Assembly (NCBI GenBank): GCA_024277995.1
Contig: JAJRUD010000232.1
Coordinates: 1-40,153 of the forward strand
Length of the DNA: 40,153 nt
Source: Chloroflexota bacterium
GTDB lineage: Bacteria; Chloroflexota; Anaerolineae; Anaerolineales; E44-bin32
Direction: 5' to 3'
The stretch's first letter is position 1. Every line of letters begins with the position of its first letter. The position numbers and the translations under genes are program-made. The notes under the pieces were generated by a model. The model did no database searches and was not told the DNA's origin. It saw only the letters and a program-made list of their open reading frames with translations. Positions 18,504 to 26,875 of the stretch are shown here, in pieces.

Positions 18504-19478
18504 ATGGCTGAAGAAAGGCACCGTAATGCTTCTGCCGCCGGTGCCCTGGGAGTGCTGTGGCGCAGCCTTGTGACCGGTCTGGGCTTCACCCTGGCCATCA
18601 TGACTGGCGGGATGGCCGCTCAGGCCCTGGGCCTGCCCCTGCCGGATGTGGCTGGCAGGGTGGATCCGACCCAGGTCCTGCTCACCACCTTCCTGGCCGG
18701 CCTTGTGATCGGCCTGGCCCTGGGGCCGCTCTCGGCCCGGCTGGCTCTGCCCACCGCCCAGCGTGCTGGCCTGCTTTTCGTGCTGATCTTCGTGTTGAAC
18801 AGCGTAGTCAGCGTGCTCGAAGCCCTCTTCTTTACCACCATCCCTGCGGCTGAGCACCTCTATGGCCTGGTGACCTCGGCTGTCGGCGACGCTGGCCTGG
18901 CATCCCTGCTGGCCTTGCTCTTCCGGCCGCCGTCCGTGGAGCAGGGGCTGGCCATGGCGCTGCGTGAGGCCCTCTCCGTGCGACGCTGGACCTCTTGGGT
19001 CTGGCGATCGGGGCTGGCAGCGCTGCTCTACCTGCCCATCTACTTTTTCTTCGGCATGCTCATCTACCCTCTCGTCCGTACCTACTATGAGGATCCGGCT
19101 CTGGGCCTGAGCCTGGCAGTGCCGGGGTTTGGGGTGATCCTTCCCCTGGAAGTGGGCCGCGGGCTGCTCTTCGTCCTGACGGCGTTTCCCTTGATCGCCG
19201 TCCTGCGCCGCTCCCGGCGGTCGCTGGCCTTCTGGTTAGGGATGACTATCACCGTGCTGAGCGGTGTGACGCCCATGCTGCAGGCCGGTTGGTTTCCGCC
19301 AATTATGCGTATGGTACATGGCCTGGAGCTCACGGCGGACTCGATCCTGCATGCGCTCGTCATCGTCTGGCTCCTGGCTGCGCCAGCCGGAGAATCGGCA
19401 AGAACTTCCTTATCAGCCGCGAGAAGCTGGGTATCTGGAGGATCTGTCCCTTCGCTTACGGAGGGAAAGTATGCCTGA
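18504..19478 (+). CDS. polytopic membrane protein, paralogue of the protein at 33.3 kb
   Basis: A 324-residue protein with about eight hydrophobic segments and no recognised enzyme motif. ATG 18504 is chosen for the AAAGGAGGG 8-14 nt upstream; the ORF-track start at 18453 adds a poor N-terminus. The C-terminal half aligns by eye with the membrane protein at 33263-34153: GLAALLYLPIYF vs IALLYVMVYIGF, LPLEVGRGLLFVLTAFPL vs FQLLRGLMWGALALPV, and PPIMRMVHGLE vs PPVIRKAHLVE. Both copies are followed, after a 200-290-nt gap, by a CPBP protease gene. I do not recognise a named family. Confidence 0.8.
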   Translation: MAEERHRNASAAGALGVLWRSLVTGLGFTLAIMTGGMAAQALGLPLPDVAGRVDPTQVLLTTFLAGLVIGLALGPLSARLALPTAQRAGLLFVLIFVLNSVVSVLEALFFTTIPAAEHLYGLVTSAVGDAGLASLLALLFRPPSVEQGLAMALREALSVRRWTSWVWRSGLAALLYLPIYFFFGMLIYPLVRTYYEDPALGLSLAVPGFGVILPLEVGRGLLFVLTAFPLIAVLRRSRRSLAFWLGMTITVLSGVTPMLQAGWFPPIMRMVHGLELTADSILHALVIVWLLAAPAGESARTSLSAARSWVSGGSVPSLTEGKYA

Positions 19479-19682
19479 TGATTGGATGGTCACCCCGGGC
19501 CGCGATAGCGCGCATGCCGTTGGGCTTCCAGGGGATGGATGTCTCTCAGTTCGTCCTGGCCAGGAGGTCAAGAGAAGCACCCGTTCCTGCCGTTATCCTG
19601 AGGCACCGGAAAAAGCATTCGCCGGATCGGCTGCCAACAGGATGGAATTAGAGATGGCAGCGTGATAGGCGCGGAGGCAGAT

Positions 19683-20540
19683 ATGGTCGATCGCAGAGGG
19701 ATCCTTTCCTTTCTTGCCATCACTTTCGGTATCACCTACTTGGTCGAGGGGCTGCTGATCGCGAGCGGCTTCCGCATCGGGGGGCGGCCGGCCATCTATG
19801 GTCAGCTTGCCGTCGCTGGGGTGATGTGGGCGCCGGCATTGGCCACCGTCTTGACCATCAAGTTCGTCACCCGCGAGGGCTTCGCCGTCACAAACGTGCG
19901 CTTTGGCTCCTGGCGCCCGTATCTGGAAACAGCGCTGGTCATCCCGGCCGTCTTTGCCGTCATCTACGGCCTGACGTGGCTCTTGGGCCTGGGGCGCCCC
20001 GATTGGAATCTGATCCAATTTCGTGCCCAAATGGAGTCGCTGGGCGCCGACCTGTCTTCCATGCCCCCATCCTCCCAGGTCTTGCCCCTGATGCTGCTGG
20101 CGACTATGCTCTTCACGCCGTTCATCAATGGGCTCTTGGGCTTTGGCGAGGAGTTGGGTTGGCGCGGCTACCTGCTGCCCAAACTGATGCCTCTCGGTAA
20201 GGCCAGGGCTTACGTCCTGGTGGGTGTCATCTGGGGGTTGTGGCATGCACCCTTGATCCTGGTGGGCTTCAACTACCCGGGCCATCCCCTGCTGGGGGTG
20301 CTCTGGATGAGCGGCCTGACGACGACCCTGGGCGTCTATATCAACGAACTGAGCCTGCGCTACCGCAGTTCGATCCTGGCGGGCTGGATGCACGGCATAT
20401 TCAACAGCCAGGCCTATGGAATCTGGCGCTTGCTGTTCCCCGGCGTGAACGCGCTGTGGGGCGGGGTGACCGGTGTGGTTGGCATACTGGTCTGGCTGGT
20501 GCTGGGCATCTGGCTGATGCGGCGGGGTGATGTGGGATGA
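19683..20540 (+). CDS. CPBP-family intramembrane metalloprotease (CAAX protease-like)
   Basis: A 285-residue polytopic membrane protein. The family's signature motifs are present: EExxxR as FGEELGWRGYLLP, FxxxH as GVIWGLWHAPLIL, and a third conserved helix with AGWMHGIFNSQ. These residues would form the intramembrane active site; many bacterial CPBP proteins act in bacteriocin self-immunity, peptide maturation or scaffolding rather than prenyl-protein cleavage. ATG 19683 has GGAGG 5 nt upstream; the longer ORF from 19662 is not needed. Its stop overlaps the next gene's ATG (ATGA). The 204-nt stretch before it holds no convincing gene. Confidence 0.92.
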   Translation: MVDRRGILSFLAITFGITYLVEGLLIASGFRIGGRPAIYGQLAVAGVMWAPALATVLTIKFVTREGFAVTNVRFGSWRPYLETALVIPAVFAVIYGLTWLLGLGRPDWNLIQFRAQMESLGADLSSMPPSSQVLPLMLLATMLFTPFINGLLGFGEELGWRGYLLPKLMPLGKARAYVLVGVIWGLWHAPLILVGFNYPGHPLLGVLWMSGLTTTLGVYINELSLRYRSSILAGWMHGIFNSQAYGIWRLLFPGVNALWGGVTGVVGILVWLVLGIWLMRRGDVG

Positions 20541-21256
20541 CTGAGGCCTTGCCGTGGTACGTTGAGCTCTACCGGGATTTTGATGCGTACGGCGCGGAGC
20601 CCTACACGCAAAACACCTGCTCGGAAGTGGACTTCATGGAGCAGGTGATGGCCGGCGATCGGTCGCTGGCCATCCTGGACGTCGGCTGCGGCAACGGTCG
20701 CCACAGCCTGGAGCTGGCGCGTCGGGGATACAGCGTCCTGGGCGTCGATCTGTCGGCCTGCATGCTGGGGCAGGGCCGCCGGGTGGCCGCCTCTGAGCAA
20801 CTGCCGGTGCCTTTCGTGTGCGGCGATGCCCGCGAGCTGCCCTTTGAGCGGCGGTTCGAAGTGGCCATTATGCTCTGTGAGGGTGCGTTCTCCCTGATGG
20901 AAAGCGACGAGATGGATCTGCTGATCCTGAAGAACATCGCTCGCGCGCTTGAGCCGGGAGGTCGGTTGATCATGACCGCGCCCAACGCGGCCTTCATGCT
21001 GGCCCAGCCGCCAGGCGAGGCCTTCGACCTGACCACGCTGCGCGAGACCTTCACTCTGGAGGTGGCGAAACCCGATGGGTCCCGCCGCGTGCTTGACTGC
21101 GCGCAGCGCTATTACACCTGCCCGGAGCTGGCTGGTCTGCTGCGGCAGGCGGGCTTCCAGCGTGTCCGGTTTTTCGCCTGCAGCGAGTCCGGCTATGACG
21201 GCAGCCGGAAACCCGCTCGGCGAGACTTCGAGTTCGGGGCCATTGCAGAGAAATGA
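20537..21256 (+). CDS. class I SAM-dependent methyltransferase
   Basis: A 239-residue methyltransferase (Methyltransf_25/11 type). Motif I ILDVGCGNGRHSLELARRG, motif II VLGVDLSACML, post-motif FVCGDARELPF, motif IV VAIMLCEGAFSLM, motif VI LEPGGRLIMTAPN. The N-terminal helix LPWYVELYRDFDAYGAEPYT is typical of small-molecule members. Substrate unknown. It is translationally coupled (ATGA) to the CPBP gene, an unusual pairing also echoed loosely at 30-35 kb. A 118-nt gap separates it from the Lnt-like gene. Confidence 0.88.
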   Translation: MTEALPWYVELYRDFDAYGAEPYTQNTCSEVDFMEQVMAGDRSLAILDVGCGNGRHSLELARRGYSVLGVDLSACMLGQGRRVAASEQLPVPFVCGDARELPFERRFEVAIMLCEGAFSLMESDEMDLLILKNIARALEPGGRLIMTAPNAAFMLAQPPGEAFDLTTLRETFTLEVAKPDGSRRVLDCAQRYYTCPELAGLLRQAGFQRVRFFACSESGYDGSRKPARRDFEFGAIAEK

Positions 21257-21374
21257 CCGCTGGGAAACGCAGTCGTCCTTCTCGAAACGAGCTCGTGGCG
21301 CGGCCTGGTCCTGGCCTGCGCCGTCGTCGGGACCGGGGGCCGCTGCTTCTCTTCCCGCCTGCGAGGAGGGATCC

Positions 21375-22814
21375 GTGAACACTCGGCACAGCGTCATGCT
21401 GGGCTCAGCCCTGGCCATCCTCAGCGCGGCCATGTTCACCCTTGCCTTCCCGCCCTATGGCCTGTGGCCTTTGATCTTCATCGGTCTGGTGCCGATGATC
21501 CTGGCGCAGCACCGGGTGCTGCCCCGCCGCCTTTCCGGCCTGGCTCTGGGTCTGGGTGTGGGAGGATTCTTCTGGGGCTATTTCGGGGATATGTTCGCGG
21601 GTGGTCCCTGGTTCATGCGCTGGCTTCCCCTGATGGTTGGTGTCGTGGCGGCGCTGATCGGGCAGCGCGACCGCGGCTTCCACGAAGCCACTGGCTATCG
21701 CTGGTTCGTGCTCCATGGTGCGGCCCTCTGGGTGGGTATCGAGCTGATCCGCGGCTTTCTCCCAGCCGTCGGTACCTGGGGCTTCGTCGGCTACGCCCTC
21801 TACGGCCAGCCCTGGCTGATCCAGCCGGTGAGCCTTTTCGGGATTTACGGCCTGGATCTGCTGATCCTGCTGACCAATTACGCTCTCGCTCTGGGGGTAA
21901 TGGCCCTGCTCGATGCGCGCCGGCCGCCGGTGCCCGATTCGGCGCCAGTGGAAAGTCTACTGGCCAGACGCTGGCTGCTCATTGGCGGAGCTCTGCTGAT
22001 GGGGTGGACCGTCTCCTCCATGGTGAGCCTTCAGGCTTTGCGTTCGACCCCCTCGCTGCGCGTCGCTGCCATTCAACCGGCCTTCAAGATCGAAAGCCAG
22101 CAGGGGTTGCGAAGGCTCTTCGACCTCACGCGCGACGCGGCCGGCCGGGGTGCACAATTCATCGTCTGGCATGAGGGCGCCCTGCCTTTCGATCCTCAGC
22201 AGCAGCACACCGAAGCGATACGGGCATTGGCCGCCGAAACGGGTGCCTATCTGGCCATAGGCTATGTCGTGCGCACGGGGCAGGGCCTGCGCAACGAGGT
22301 GACCGTACTGACCCCTGAGGGGCGTTTCCTGGGCGTCTATGGTAAGGATCACCCGGTGGCCTTCGCCGGAGAGTCCAGCCTTACGCGCGGAACCTACCCG
22401 GTCTACGAAACTCCGTTGGGGCGCATCGGGGCGATCATTTGCTACGACCTGGACTTCACCGACACCGCCCGCAAGATGGCCCGCAAGGGCGCTCAGGTGG
22501 TCGCTGTGCCCTCCTTTGATTGGCCTGCCGTGGCTTCCAAGCACTACAGCCACCTGGTCTTTCGGGCAGTAGAGAATCGCGTCGCCATGATCAAGGCCGA
22601 CGTGGCCTTCGACTCGGCCATCGTTGACCCCTACGGGCGGGTGCTTCGCCGGGCGGTGGCGAGCGATCCGCAGGCTGCCTTGCTGGTCGCAGACCTGCCC
22701 GCAGGCACGGCAAATGCCCCCGCCATCCTGTTGGGTGACTGGGTCGGTTGGCTGTGTCTGGTGGGTGCTGTGGGCCTGCCATTGGCAGGGTTGATCAAGG
22801 GGCCTCTCGAGTAA
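21375..22814 (+). CDS. lnt: apolipoprotein N-acyltransferase-like protein
   Basis: A 479-residue inner-membrane protein: six or more helices in the first ~230 residues, a carbon-nitrogen hydrolase domain (~240-450), and a final C-terminal helix (WVGWLCLVGAVGLPLAGLI). The nitrilase triad is in place: Glu in VWHEGALPF, Lys in VYGKDHPV and Cys in IICYDLDF. In Gram-negative bacteria Lnt adds the third acyl chain to lipoproteins; here that would act on secreted lipoproteins such as the one at 24.9 kb. GTG 21375 is chosen for GAGGAGGG 4 nt upstream and the normal family N-terminus; the ORF from 21075 runs through the methyltransferase. Sequence is somewhat short for Lnt, so a related C-N hydrolase is possible. 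Confidence 0.88.
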   Translation: MNTRHSVMLGSALAILSAAMFTLAFPPYGLWPLIFIGLVPMILAQHRVLPRRLSGLALGLGVGGFFWGYFGDMFAGGPWFMRWLPLMVGVVAALIGQRDRGFHEATGYRWFVLHGAALWVGIELIRGFLPAVGTWGFVGYALYGQPWLIQPVSLFGIYGLDLLILLTNYALALGVMALLDARRPPVPDSAPVESLLARRWLLIGGALLMGWTVSSMVSLQALRSTPSLRVAAIQPAFKIESQQGLRRLFDLTRDAAGRGAQFIVWHEGALPFDPQQQHTEAIRALAAETGAYLAIGYVVRTGQGLRNEVTVLTPEGRFLGVYGKDHPVAFAGESSLTRGTYPVYETPLGRIGAIICYDLDFTDTARKMARKGAQVVAVPSFDWPAVASKHYSHLVFRAVENRVAMIKADVAFDSAIVDPYGRVLRRAVASDPQAALLVADLPAGTANAPAILLGDWVGWLCLVGAVGLPLAGLIKGPLE

Positions 22815-22907
22815 GCTGACAAGCATCGCGCCGGATCACCCGCCGCCAACGGCCGAGGCGTGCAGCATAGGAGGCGCAGAGAGGATATCCTGGTGCTGGT
22901 CCTCGGC

Positions 22908-22932
22908 TCCCCGGCGGCCTGCCGCCAGGGGA
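22908..22932. other. GC-rich hairpin after the Lnt-like gene
   Basis: TCCCC-GGCGG-CCTG-CCGCC-A-GGGGA forms a stem with one bulge. No T-run follows. It may mark the transcript end of the lnt-like gene or be another intergenic palindrome. The rest of 22815-22960 shows nothing coding. Confidence 0.35.
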
Positions 22933-22963
22933 CAAGGTCGATCTTGAGAGCGTGGGCGGTGGG

Positions 22964-22992
22964 TTGGATAGGTGGATGGGGTTGGATATGAT
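22964..22992 (+). promoter_or_regulatory. candidate promoter for the small ORF/epimerase unit
   Basis: -35 TTGGAT (22964-22969), 17-bp spacer, -10 TATGAT (22987-22992). The predicted start at ~23000 is about 96 nt upstream of the ATG at 23096. The spacing is ideal and the -10 fits well, but this is an eye-based call in a low-information region. Confidence 0.5.
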
Positions 22993-23095
22993 CATTACCG
23001 TGTCATTCGAGACCCCCTGGGCAGTCAGGTGTCCTTACACATCGTTCTGGCAGACAGCAGCGTCACGAGGGCGCGATCGACAGAAGGAGCAAGAA

Positions 23096-23217
23096 ATGGA
23101 ACCAAAGGCAAGCAAGGGGGAAAGCCCCGCGAGATCGGCTATTGTGCGGGAGCAGGGCTGGCTATCGGAGCCGCCATCGGCATGGTCCTCGGCTTAACAG
23201 GGATGCCTGAGCAATGA
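23096..23217 (+). pseudogene. tiny glycine-rich membrane-like protein, apparently frameshifted
   Basis: ATG 23096 has GGAGC just upstream and opens as MEPKASKG. After the G-run at about 23117 the meaningful reading moves to another frame as QGGKPREIGYCAGAGLAIGAAIGMVLGL, ending at the TGA of 23215-23217. That stop overlaps the epimerase ATG (ATGA), the usual sign of a translated upstream gene. The GxGLAIGAAIGxxLGL pattern is a glycine-zipper-like helix seen in many tiny bacterial proteins of unknown function. No start codon lies close upstream in the second frame. The cause could be a base lost or gained in the homopolymer (natural or sequencing error). Confidence 0.55.
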
Positions 23218-24143
23218 AATACTCGATTATCGGCGCCACGGGCGCCATCGGAAGTACCATTGTGCGGCAACTGGCTGCGGAAGGGAAGCAGGTTCGCGCC
23301 TTGGTGCGCGACGCGGAGAAGTTCTACCGGCTGCTGCCGGACATTCTCGCCGAGGCGGTCATCGGCGATGCATTGAATCCGAAAGACGTGCGGCGGGCGG
23401 TGGCGGAGGTGGACGTCGTCTTCCACTGCGTCAACTTTCCGCTGACGCAGTACGAGCGCACGCTGGAGGCGGCGCATGTGCTGGTCGAGGCCGTCCTGTC
23501 TGAGAAACCTCACGTCGTCTTCCCGGGAAATACGTGGGTATTCGGCAAGCCTGCCCGGCTGCCCATCACGCCCGAGACGCCTTTTGGCCCTCCGTCGGCC
23601 ATCGCCCGCCTAAAAGCCAAGGTGGACGAGATGCTGATGAACTCCGGGCTTCCCGTCACCGTGGTGCATCTGCCTGACTTCTATGGGCCGAACGTGGCCA
23701 ACCCGCTGATGAAGCCGCTGTTCGAGAGCGCCTTGGCTGGAAAGAACATCTTCTTCCCCGCTCCGGTGAACGTGCCGCACCAGTTCATCTACATTGACGA
23801 CGCGGCGCGAGCGCTCATCGCCGTGGCGGGGCAGGAGGGGTGCCACGGGCGGCGCTACACCGTGGGGGGCGTCGAGCCGATCACCGTGCGACGCTTCGCT
23901 GAGACTATCTATCAAGCGGCCGGCACCCAAGGGCGTGTGCGGGGGATGCCACTCTGGCTGCTGCGGTTGCTTGGATTGTTCAGCGCCGAGGCGCGAGCGG
24001 GTGCCGGGATGATGCACACTTTCGCCTGGGACGTCTCAATGGATGGGACGGCGCTCCAGCGCGACACCGGCTTTATGCCGCAGGTGGGATCTGTGGATGG
24101 GATCGCCCGGACGCTGGCATGGTTTCACCAGAGCGCATCGTGA
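23214..24143 (+). CDS. NAD(P)-dependent epimerase/dehydratase-like (extended SDR)
   Basis: A 309-residue extended short-chain dehydrogenase. The nucleotide-binding turn is IIGATGAIGSTIVRQL, followed by ALVRDAEK, VIGDALNPKDV and VDVVFHC. The usual YxxxK is not clear: around the expected site the sequence reads PFGPPSAIARLKAKVDEM, so the catalytic Tyr seems to be missing, which fits the atypical/NmrA-like SDR groups. Substrate loop HLPDFYGPNVANPLMK is typical. It may act on a sugar nucleotide or a lipid-linked group, or be a regulator-like NAD-binding protein. Start overlaps the tiny ORF's stop. The gene is followed by decayed sequence. Confidence 0.85.
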   Translation: MKYSIIGATGAIGSTIVRQLAAEGKQVRALVRDAEKFYRLLPDILAEAVIGDALNPKDVRRAVAEVDVVFHCVNFPLTQYERTLEAAHVLVEAVLSEKPHVVFPGNTWVFGKPARLPITPETPFGPPSAIARLKAKVDEMLMNSGLPVTVVHLPDFYGPNVANPLMKPLFESALAGKNIFFPAPVNVPHQFIYIDDAARALIAVAGQEGCHGRRYTVGGVEPITVRRFAETIYQAAGTQGRVRGMPLWLLRLLGLFSAEARAGAGMMHTFAWDVSMDGTALQRDTGFMPQVGSVDGIARTLAWFHQSAS

Positions 24144-24182
24144 GCAAACGGCGGCCAACTATGAGTTGGAGCTGATCTGAAC

Positions 24183-24590
24183 ATGGATTACGGAAGATTG
24201 CTCGGTCAGGACTGAAACATCATCAGGGAGAACAAGTGCCTGATGCCGCTCGGAGCGCTGATCTGCGTGCTTCTCCGCATTGCATTGGTGCTGAGCGCGC
24301 TGCGGATCTTCGCCAACCGGGCCTGCATACTTGAAGACCGCGGCGGATTCGCCTCCTATCGTCGGAGATTGGAGGTTCTGCTTGAGCATATCGGCCCGGC
24401 GCTGATGCTGTTCCTGCTTCAGATCGCCATCAGCATCGGGCTGGGGGTCGTGCTCTTCATGCCCCACATTGTTGCGCAACTGTGCTGCGTGCTGTGGCCG
24501 CTGTTGCTGCTCGTTCAGGGAGCAGTGGCCGCGTACTTCTCGACGCTGTGGACGCTGGCCTGGCGAGAATGGACGCGTCTGGGGCAGGCT
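24183..24590 (+). pseudogene. decayed polytopic membrane protein gene (in-frame stop plus internal deletion)
   Basis: In one frame from ATG 24183 the sequence reads MDYGRLLGQD, a TGA stop (24213-24215), then NIIRENKCLMPLGALI, and continues into the ORF-track frame (LVLSALRIFANRACILEDRG, then LEHIGPALMLFLLQIAISIGLGVVLF and WTLAWREWTRLG). The opening resembles the MDxGRLLxxAWxIxxxxKVLW start and the remainder resembles the C-terminal half of a family of multi-helix membrane proteins I know in related bacteria, with the middle part missing. The ORF-track start at 24243 is therefore a leftover inside a dead gene. It follows the epimerase gene directly. Confidence 0.6.
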
Positions 24591-24628
24591 GGTGGCGTGG
24601 TGACTGGATGCGGTCAGGATGATGAAGA

Positions 24629-24862
24629 GTGCGCTTCATCGGCAAGCGATTGCATTTGCTGGTGCTGGCCTCAGCCGTACTCCTGCTGCACAACAGGGTC
24701 CACGAGAGTATTCACTAGCTGGCCATCTGGCTCTTGGGCGAGGGCTTGCAGGAGTTCCGCTTCATGACCATCGGCTGGCTCAGCAGCCAGGACATCTACG
24801 CCACACCGGTGGCTGAGCGCTTTGGTGTCCATTCGCCCGGTCCGCCGACAGCGTTGCGCTGA
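24629..24862 (+). pseudogene. remnant of a hydrophobic ORF with in-frame stop
   Basis: Reading from GTG 24629 gives RFIGKRLHLLVLASAVLLLHNRVHESIH, a TAG stop, then LAIWLLGEGLQEFRFMTIGWLSSQDIYATPVAERFG to TGA at 24860. The two halves read smoothly across the stop, which suggests a dead gene rather than noise. No family is recognised. Together with the preceding pseudogene it shows that 24.1-24.9 kb is a decaying stretch. No other gene is supported in it. Confidence 0.4.
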
Positions 24863-24906
24863 CAACGGCCATACTCACCTAGTGGAGCGAAACCCGCCCT
24901 AGATTG

Positions 24907-26292
24907 TCACCTCTGAGCAAGCTCCTTGATGGTCTCATAAGTGTCGAACTCTGGGGCAAGGGCATCGTAGATTCTGTACTCGCCGAAAGCGAGCCTGGTT
25001 GTTACTTCCCCGCGCCCCATGTATCCCCCGTGGAGCGGGTAGACAAAGGTTACACCGATCGCCTCCAGGGCTTCATCAAACGCCCTCAGCACCTCGCTCT
25101 GCTCTTCAGGGGTAAGCTCCTGGCTGAAGACGACGGTCTGTGATTCGTCAAAGGACCAATCGATGAAAGCGAAAACAGGGATGTCGCCATACTCGGATGC
25201 GGTGACGCGCAGCAGTCCCTCCCATCTTGACGGGTCCAGTTTCTTCTCTCGAATCTCCAGTATGGTAGGCGAGACGGTGATGAAATCCACGTCCGGGGGT
25301 GCATAGGGCCACTCCTGGCCGGCCAACTCGGCCCACACAAAGGCACCGGCCCAGCTTCCCACGTAGACATGTTTACCGCGCAATTCGCCGTAGGCATGGA
25401 TGGCGTCCACAATCTGCGAGGCGGCCTGCATGGATTCGGCCACCGCAGGATGGTGCACATCGCCTGTGACCTGAGCCAGGAGGTATGCCTGGCGGTACAG
25501 CATGTCGATCCAGATGCCGTCTGCCCCGCAATCGACCTGTTTCTGCGCCCAGCTCAGCATGAGTTCCTGGAATTGAGGGTTCGTGAGATCGGGGAAGTAT
25601 GCCGCGGTGGTCCGTGGGTCGTACTCTTCCATGGGGCCACCATAGGGATGGACGCCGTAGAACCATGCCTGGAGCGCCTCCTTGGTGACCGGCTTGCCGT
25701 CGCGTTCAATACCCCACTTCTGCGGGTCGAGGGCCATGGCCCACGTCTCCTCAGAATCGTAAACGCGGCCTGTGATGGGGTTCCACTCTACGCGAGGCAG
25801 GGTTTGGGCCGGGATGGCTCCGATGAAAAGGAGGTCCGGCAGGTCTGTCTTGATCGCCGCGATCCAGCGCTGCAATTCTTCATAGTAGTGGCCGTTGCTG
25901 CGCAAGTTGTCCGCGATCTGCTGTGGCGTCGGCGGGGAGACGCCCCGCTGTTGGGCCAGTTCGACGGCGAACCGGGACAACTCCGGAGGGATCTCCTCTG
26001 GCGAGTTGACGACGGGCATCCATTTCCAAAAGCCCCGGAAGACCAGGTCCGTTTGCGTTTCCGCGAGGATCTCGATAGTGGCGTCGACGCTCCTGCCGAG
26101 CATCACGCCGTCGGTGATGTTCTCGTAGAGTGAAGCCACTTTGACGCGGGATAGCCCCCCGGCCATATCCTCGCGGTTGGGACCTGGGCCGGTGTCCCCC
26201 TCGGGGATGGGCGCGATTGGCGGAGCACACGCGTGCAACCATCCTGTGAGGAGGATCATCAGCGCCATCCCAGCGACGGTTCGGGATTTCAT
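24907..26292 (-). CDS. secreted lipoprotein with TIM-barrel glycoside-hydrolase-like domain
   Basis: The only protein gene on the minus strand. The 461-residue product has a lipoprotein signal peptide (MKSRTVAGMALMILLTGWLHAC, lipobox LHAC, Cys22) and a Pro/Gly linker. The body has features of a (beta/alpha)8 barrel: KVASLYENITDGVM, LVFRGFWKWMP, LLFIGAIPAQTL, DCGADGIWIDMLYRQ (an Asp-rich strand end) and VYVGSWAGAFVW. It resembles putative glycoside hydrolases of archaea and bacteria, but no specific GH family can be assigned. ATG at 26292 is used because AAGGAG lies just upstream on this strand and the ORF-track start adds 33 residues without signal features. It would be anchored outside the membrane. 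Confidence 0.85.
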   Translation of the reverse strand: MKSRTVAGMALMILLTGWLHACAPPIAPIPEGDTGPGPNREDMAGGLSRVKVASLYENITDGVMLGRSVDATIEILAETQTDLVFRGFWKWMPVVNSPEEIPPELSRFAVELAQQRGVSPPTPQQIADNLRSNGHYYEELQRWIAAIKTDLPDLLFIGAIPAQTLPRVEWNPITGRVYDSEETWAMALDPQKWGIERDGKPVTKEALQAWFYGVHPYGGPMEEYDPRTTAAYFPDLTNPQFQELMLSWAQKQVDCGADGIWIDMLYRQAYLLAQVTGDVHHPAVAESMQAASQIVDAIHAYGELRGKHVYVGSWAGAFVWAELAGQEWPYAPPDVDFITVSPTILEIREKKLDPSRWEGLLRVTASEYGDIPVFAFIDWSFDESQTVVFSQELTPEEQSEVLRAFDEALEAIGVTFVYPLHGGYMGRGEVTTRLAFGEYRIYDALAPEFDTYETIKELAQR

Positions 26293-26560
26293 GATCAGCT
26301 CCTTCCCTGAGCAAAAGCCAAACGGTGTACGCGCCGCATTTGCGCTTCCCGTCCAAGGCGACGGAGGCGCCCAATGCCGATGCGTATCCAATATCCCACC
26401 CGATCGTAAGGGGGGCGTTGTGCTTAGGTAACCTGCCTGTAAGAAACTTCCCAGCCGCCAGTCACAGCTGCGCCGCGGGATCAGATCCTGGCTCTTTCGA
26501 ACCGCTCATGTGGCGGACGGGTTCGCGTTCGACAGACCGCTGGCCGACAATGTCTCATCA
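26293..26560. other. intergenic region upstream of the lipoprotein gene
   Basis: Divergent gap between the minus-strand lipoprotein and the IS remnant. I see no convincing ORF, no clean promoter pair for the lipoprotein, and no strong hairpin. It probably carries the lipoprotein promoter on the minus strand, but no hexamer pair stands out. Confidence 0.5.
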
Positions 26561-26760
26561 AGTGGTGTAAAAGCAGGTTGAGAGAATGGCCATCGTGTGC
26601 ATCCTTAAGGAATCGGCAAACCACGAAAGGAGCACAACGATGACCGATCCAACTATCCCGTAGGGACGCCGGGAGGGTACGACACTGATGGAATATCTAC
26701 GCAAGGTGGGTGTGGACCTGGAGGGCGACTTCCTGCGGGAAGGGGTGCGGCACCTGGCCA
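26561..26760 (+). mobile_element. 5' remnant of an IS256/Mutator-like insertion sequence with broken transposase start
   Basis: ATG 26640 is preceded by AAAGGAGC and reads MTDPTIP, a TAG stop (26661-26663), then GRREGTTLMEYLRKVGVDLEGDFLREGVRHLA in the same frame, after which similarity stops. The DFLREGVRxLA stretch resembles the N-terminus of IS256-type transposases (the part before the LMExEV..GA..YERTPER block), and AGTGGTGTAAAAGCAG upstream (26561) resembles terminal sequence of that family. Both identifications are from memory. Only ~40 codons remain, so it cannot transpose. It sits exactly at the front of the 26.9-36.9 kb gene run. Confidence 0.45.
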
Positions 26761-26875
26761 GATGGCCAAGTCTCGGATCACCCAGAAGACCCAAGGGCAA
26801 ACCCGTCGGGGGGATGGAGACGGCCTTCGAACCCTGTTGGAGAATAGGAACACATCGCGAGAGAGGACTCGCAGC

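Noticed and set aside
19471-19665. Possible small ORF after the membrane protein (MPDDWMVTPGRDS...)
   Set aside because: No ribosome site spacing that convinces, low-quality composition, no conserved pattern; left as non-coding gap before the CPBP gene.
21075-21374. N-terminal extension of the Lnt-like ORF
   Set aside because: Overlaps the methyltransferase in another frame; GTG 21375 has a strong ribosome site and matches the family start.
24243-24767. ORF-track 174-aa membrane protein
   Set aside because: It is the leftover of a longer gene starting at 24183 with an in-frame TGA, and its Cys-rich tail is out-of-frame noise.
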